64,000 nt of DNA, taken from Patagioenas fasciata (Eukaryota > Chordata > Aves > Columbiformes > Columbidae). The position numbers and the translations under genes were made by a program. Numbering within the stretch: the first letter of the stretch is position 1; the number at the start of each line of letters is the position of its first letter. The notes below the pieces were generated by a model, which saw only the letters and a program-made list of their open reading frames with translations, made no database searches and was not told the origin of the DNA. Positions 61,701 through 64,000 of the stretch are shown piece after piece. The stretch is from NCBI RefSeq assembly GCF_037038585.1, contig NC_092526.1:35105501-35169500 (forward strand). Reading direction: 5' to 3'.

Positions 61701-64000
61701 AGGGACCATTTTGGAGGGAACAAGAGTCTTATTGGGGTGTCATCAGTGAAAATCAGGCAGGGGATGAACAGAGGTGGTGGGTGGTCTGTATGTGCCCTGG
61801 GTTGCTTTTCTCAGTTGCCAGTTTCTAACAGCAGGCAGGAGTGGGGGAGCCAGGCAGAGTTTAACTCCTCCACTGCAAAAGCCAGTAGGTGATAGTTTGC
61901 ACAACAAGTTCTCACTTGGAAACTTTGTTTTAAAGGGAAAACTGGTGTCCCGGCTAAACTGAGCTGAAACTGAAAGTGTCTGTGAGGTTTTTTGTTTGGC
62001 TAGCAACCGGCACTAGTAGTAATAGAGGGGAAAGGAAGCCAAACCAGCAAATTGCAAGTGCCCTGAAGTAAAAAATGTTCTCGTTCTCAGCCCGAACTTA
62101 AAACACATCATTAGGAAAAGGAATTATGGCATTTAACAGGAACTGTAGCCTTATTTTTCTACATTCCTTACAGGCCTAAAGCCCTGGAAGACCATGTCTC
62201 CCGTGTCACGTCTCAACCATGGCGTTCAGGTTCTCCTTACAGGCAGCAAGGTCATCTGCTACTGTTGTATGTTGTGCAACTACGTGCGATACTGTCACCC
62301 AAGAAAGATGCTGGGACTCTGGAGGAGAGTGTGACCATGATATGTTCCAGTGGGAGGTCTCTGGAAGCCTGATGCAGTAGAGTGGGAGATGGATATGCTT
62401 GCAGCAGCATCCTTGTTGTACCAACCCCCAGATCCTGCCACCAGCATAGAGCCACCCTGCAGACAACTGGTAAGCCAAGGGAACATCAGGGAGTAAGCCT
62501 AGCAAGTACCAGAGCAGACTTTAAAAGGTTCCTCCCTAGGGTAAGACTGAAAGACAAAGAGGCCTCTGTACTGCCCTTTGCTCAAAGCCAGTGTTTCATG
62601 GCATCCTGCCCCTTGCTGTTCCAGGGGTCATCACTTCCCCAGGAGTTTCTACTCCATTCAGTCCTCTCATCTTGAAACAGACCCCTTCCCTGCTCTCTTG
62701 CAATTTTCACTGAGATCAGCCATTACACGCTGAGCACTTCTTAGCAGGTATTACAGATCTGCCCCAAATATCAACACTTCTCAGTTGATGGACACTCCAT
62801 AGTGAATTTTTTTTTTTTGACATATCTCTTGCGAAAAACAGCTTCCCTTCCCCCTCCACTCCTGACTTGCTGGCTTCATTTGAAATCTCGGATTGCTGGC
62901 ATGATTCATGCAAGGTGCCAATAGTAGATTGAGGAAGGTATTGCTTTTCATGCTTCAGTTAAATTTATGTTCCTAATAATCGTTTGTTGGACAGAGTAAA
63001 GAAGGCTTAGTCAAGCAGACATCCCATCTGTAGGGTTAATAGCTGCAAGAAATGTTTTCCTCCCTGTGCTAGAACATCAAATGTGTAGTTAACAGCAAAC
63101 ATTAATAAAGCCATTACACAGAGATCGCAAGTAGAGCTCATGGGTTTGAATCAGCAGGACAGGTTATTACTGCTTGTGGGAAACAGTTGAATGTAAATGA
63201 TATTCAGTCGTGTCACTGAATGCAGCGTTGCATATATATGTGCGAATGTGAAGCCCAGGCAGGGGACCACACTCAGCCTGGACAGCCATCATTCTTGGCC
63301 AACAGGGCCAGCATGGTGGCCTCACGTATGCCACGGAGTGCTCATGCCCTGTGCTAAGGGAACTGTGAAATGTAAATCTGTGCTGTGACCTGATTTTTAT
63401 CCCCCAAACTACCTAGATAATGCAGAATCACACCATAGCCACCCAGAATGAGGAGATGGGCTGAACTTAGAGCAGAAAAGGAGCAAGGTAAGCAGCTGAT
63501 ACCTTTTGACGAGTTATGAAACCTTCTTCTAGAAAGATCTTCCCACTATAAAAATAGCATTCAGGATTCTCGCTCAAAGTGAGGTTGCTTGGCGCTGCTT
63601 CGGCTATCTCCACATGGCTCTGTGGGCTCCTGTCCATAGAGACTTCAGAGTGGAGCTTTGAAGTTGTCTACCCTACCCTCAACGTGCCTGCTCTCACTTT
63701 GACCTTCCTTACACAAAAATAGCTCATTTCAGCCACAGAAAATATCAAAGGTGTCAGACAATGGCTGAGTCCCTGTTCTCATTGAAGTCAGTGGGAACTC
63801 TGCCATGGTCTGCAGGAGAAACGCGATCAGACCAGCAGGGCCCTATAACAGACCTCATGCCCTAGGAGAGTGAGGACCACTGACAATAAGCTGCAGTGGC
63901 TCAGGAGATCACCAATAAGATGGTGGGGGACCCCTTTCCTCTCAGGGACATATGGGCAAATCCAACCTCCTTTTGGTGGCCTGTGGGAGCTGTAAGACAG
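58701..64000. other. Intergenic, no gene seen
   Basis: Unique sequence with a T12 run (62807-62818). No coding, RNA or mobile feature can be supported up to the window end. Confidence 0.5.

Noticed and set aside
1-64000. Endogenous retrovirus, CRISPR array or prokaryotic operon
   Set aside because: No LTR pair, primer-binding site, gag/pol-like frame, regularly spaced repeats or bacterial gene organisation was seen.

Overview
The window looks like genomic DNA from a bird. A turtle or crocodilian is less likely but not excluded. The evidence is vertebrate-style non-coding sequence with very few interspersed repeats, and the clear mobile-element copies are all CR1 LINEs. These include 3' ends with the octamer tail related to ATTCTATG. 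At least one older MIR-type SINE relic is also visible. I see no bacterial, phage, plasmid or CRISPR content.

Only one gene can be supported: ARL4C, an ARF-like small GTPase, on the minus strand. Its whole coding region is one uninterrupted exon of 192 codons (31061-31639). It sits in a CpG-rich block (about 30640-31960) that forms a TATA-less promoter with several GC boxes, and a CRE-like site lies further upstream near 32020. The transcript runs leftward. A canonical polyadenylation hexamer at 28293-28298, followed by a GU-rich stretch, predicts a 3' UTR of about 2.8 kb. That UTR would contain a U-rich patch just after the stop codon, an uninterrupted run of 19 G, and (as DNA) a CTCF-like motif.

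The remaining roughly 60 kb is intergenic. Left flank (1-28.2 kb): no gene. It holds a CR1 tail, simple repeats, MIR-like relics and three AT-rich blocks full of homeodomain-type motifs that resemble conserved non-coding elements. Right flank (32-64 kb): a 5'-truncated CR1 just upstream of the promoter, a longer CR1 at 41.3-42.1 kb, two short CR1 tails at 46.6 and 48.2 kb, simple repeats, two more blocks of possible regulatory sequence (34.3-34.6 and 58.2-58.7 kb), a second CTCF-like motif at 50.4 kb, and one unassigned protein-like open frame near 53.2-53.7 kb. In mammals ARL4C lies isolated between distant neighbours, so a gene desert with scattered enhancers is what one would expect. I found no clear sign of a new multi-gene system. 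The most useful leads are the candidate enhancers, the G-tract in the 3' UTR and the unassigned frame at 53 kb.
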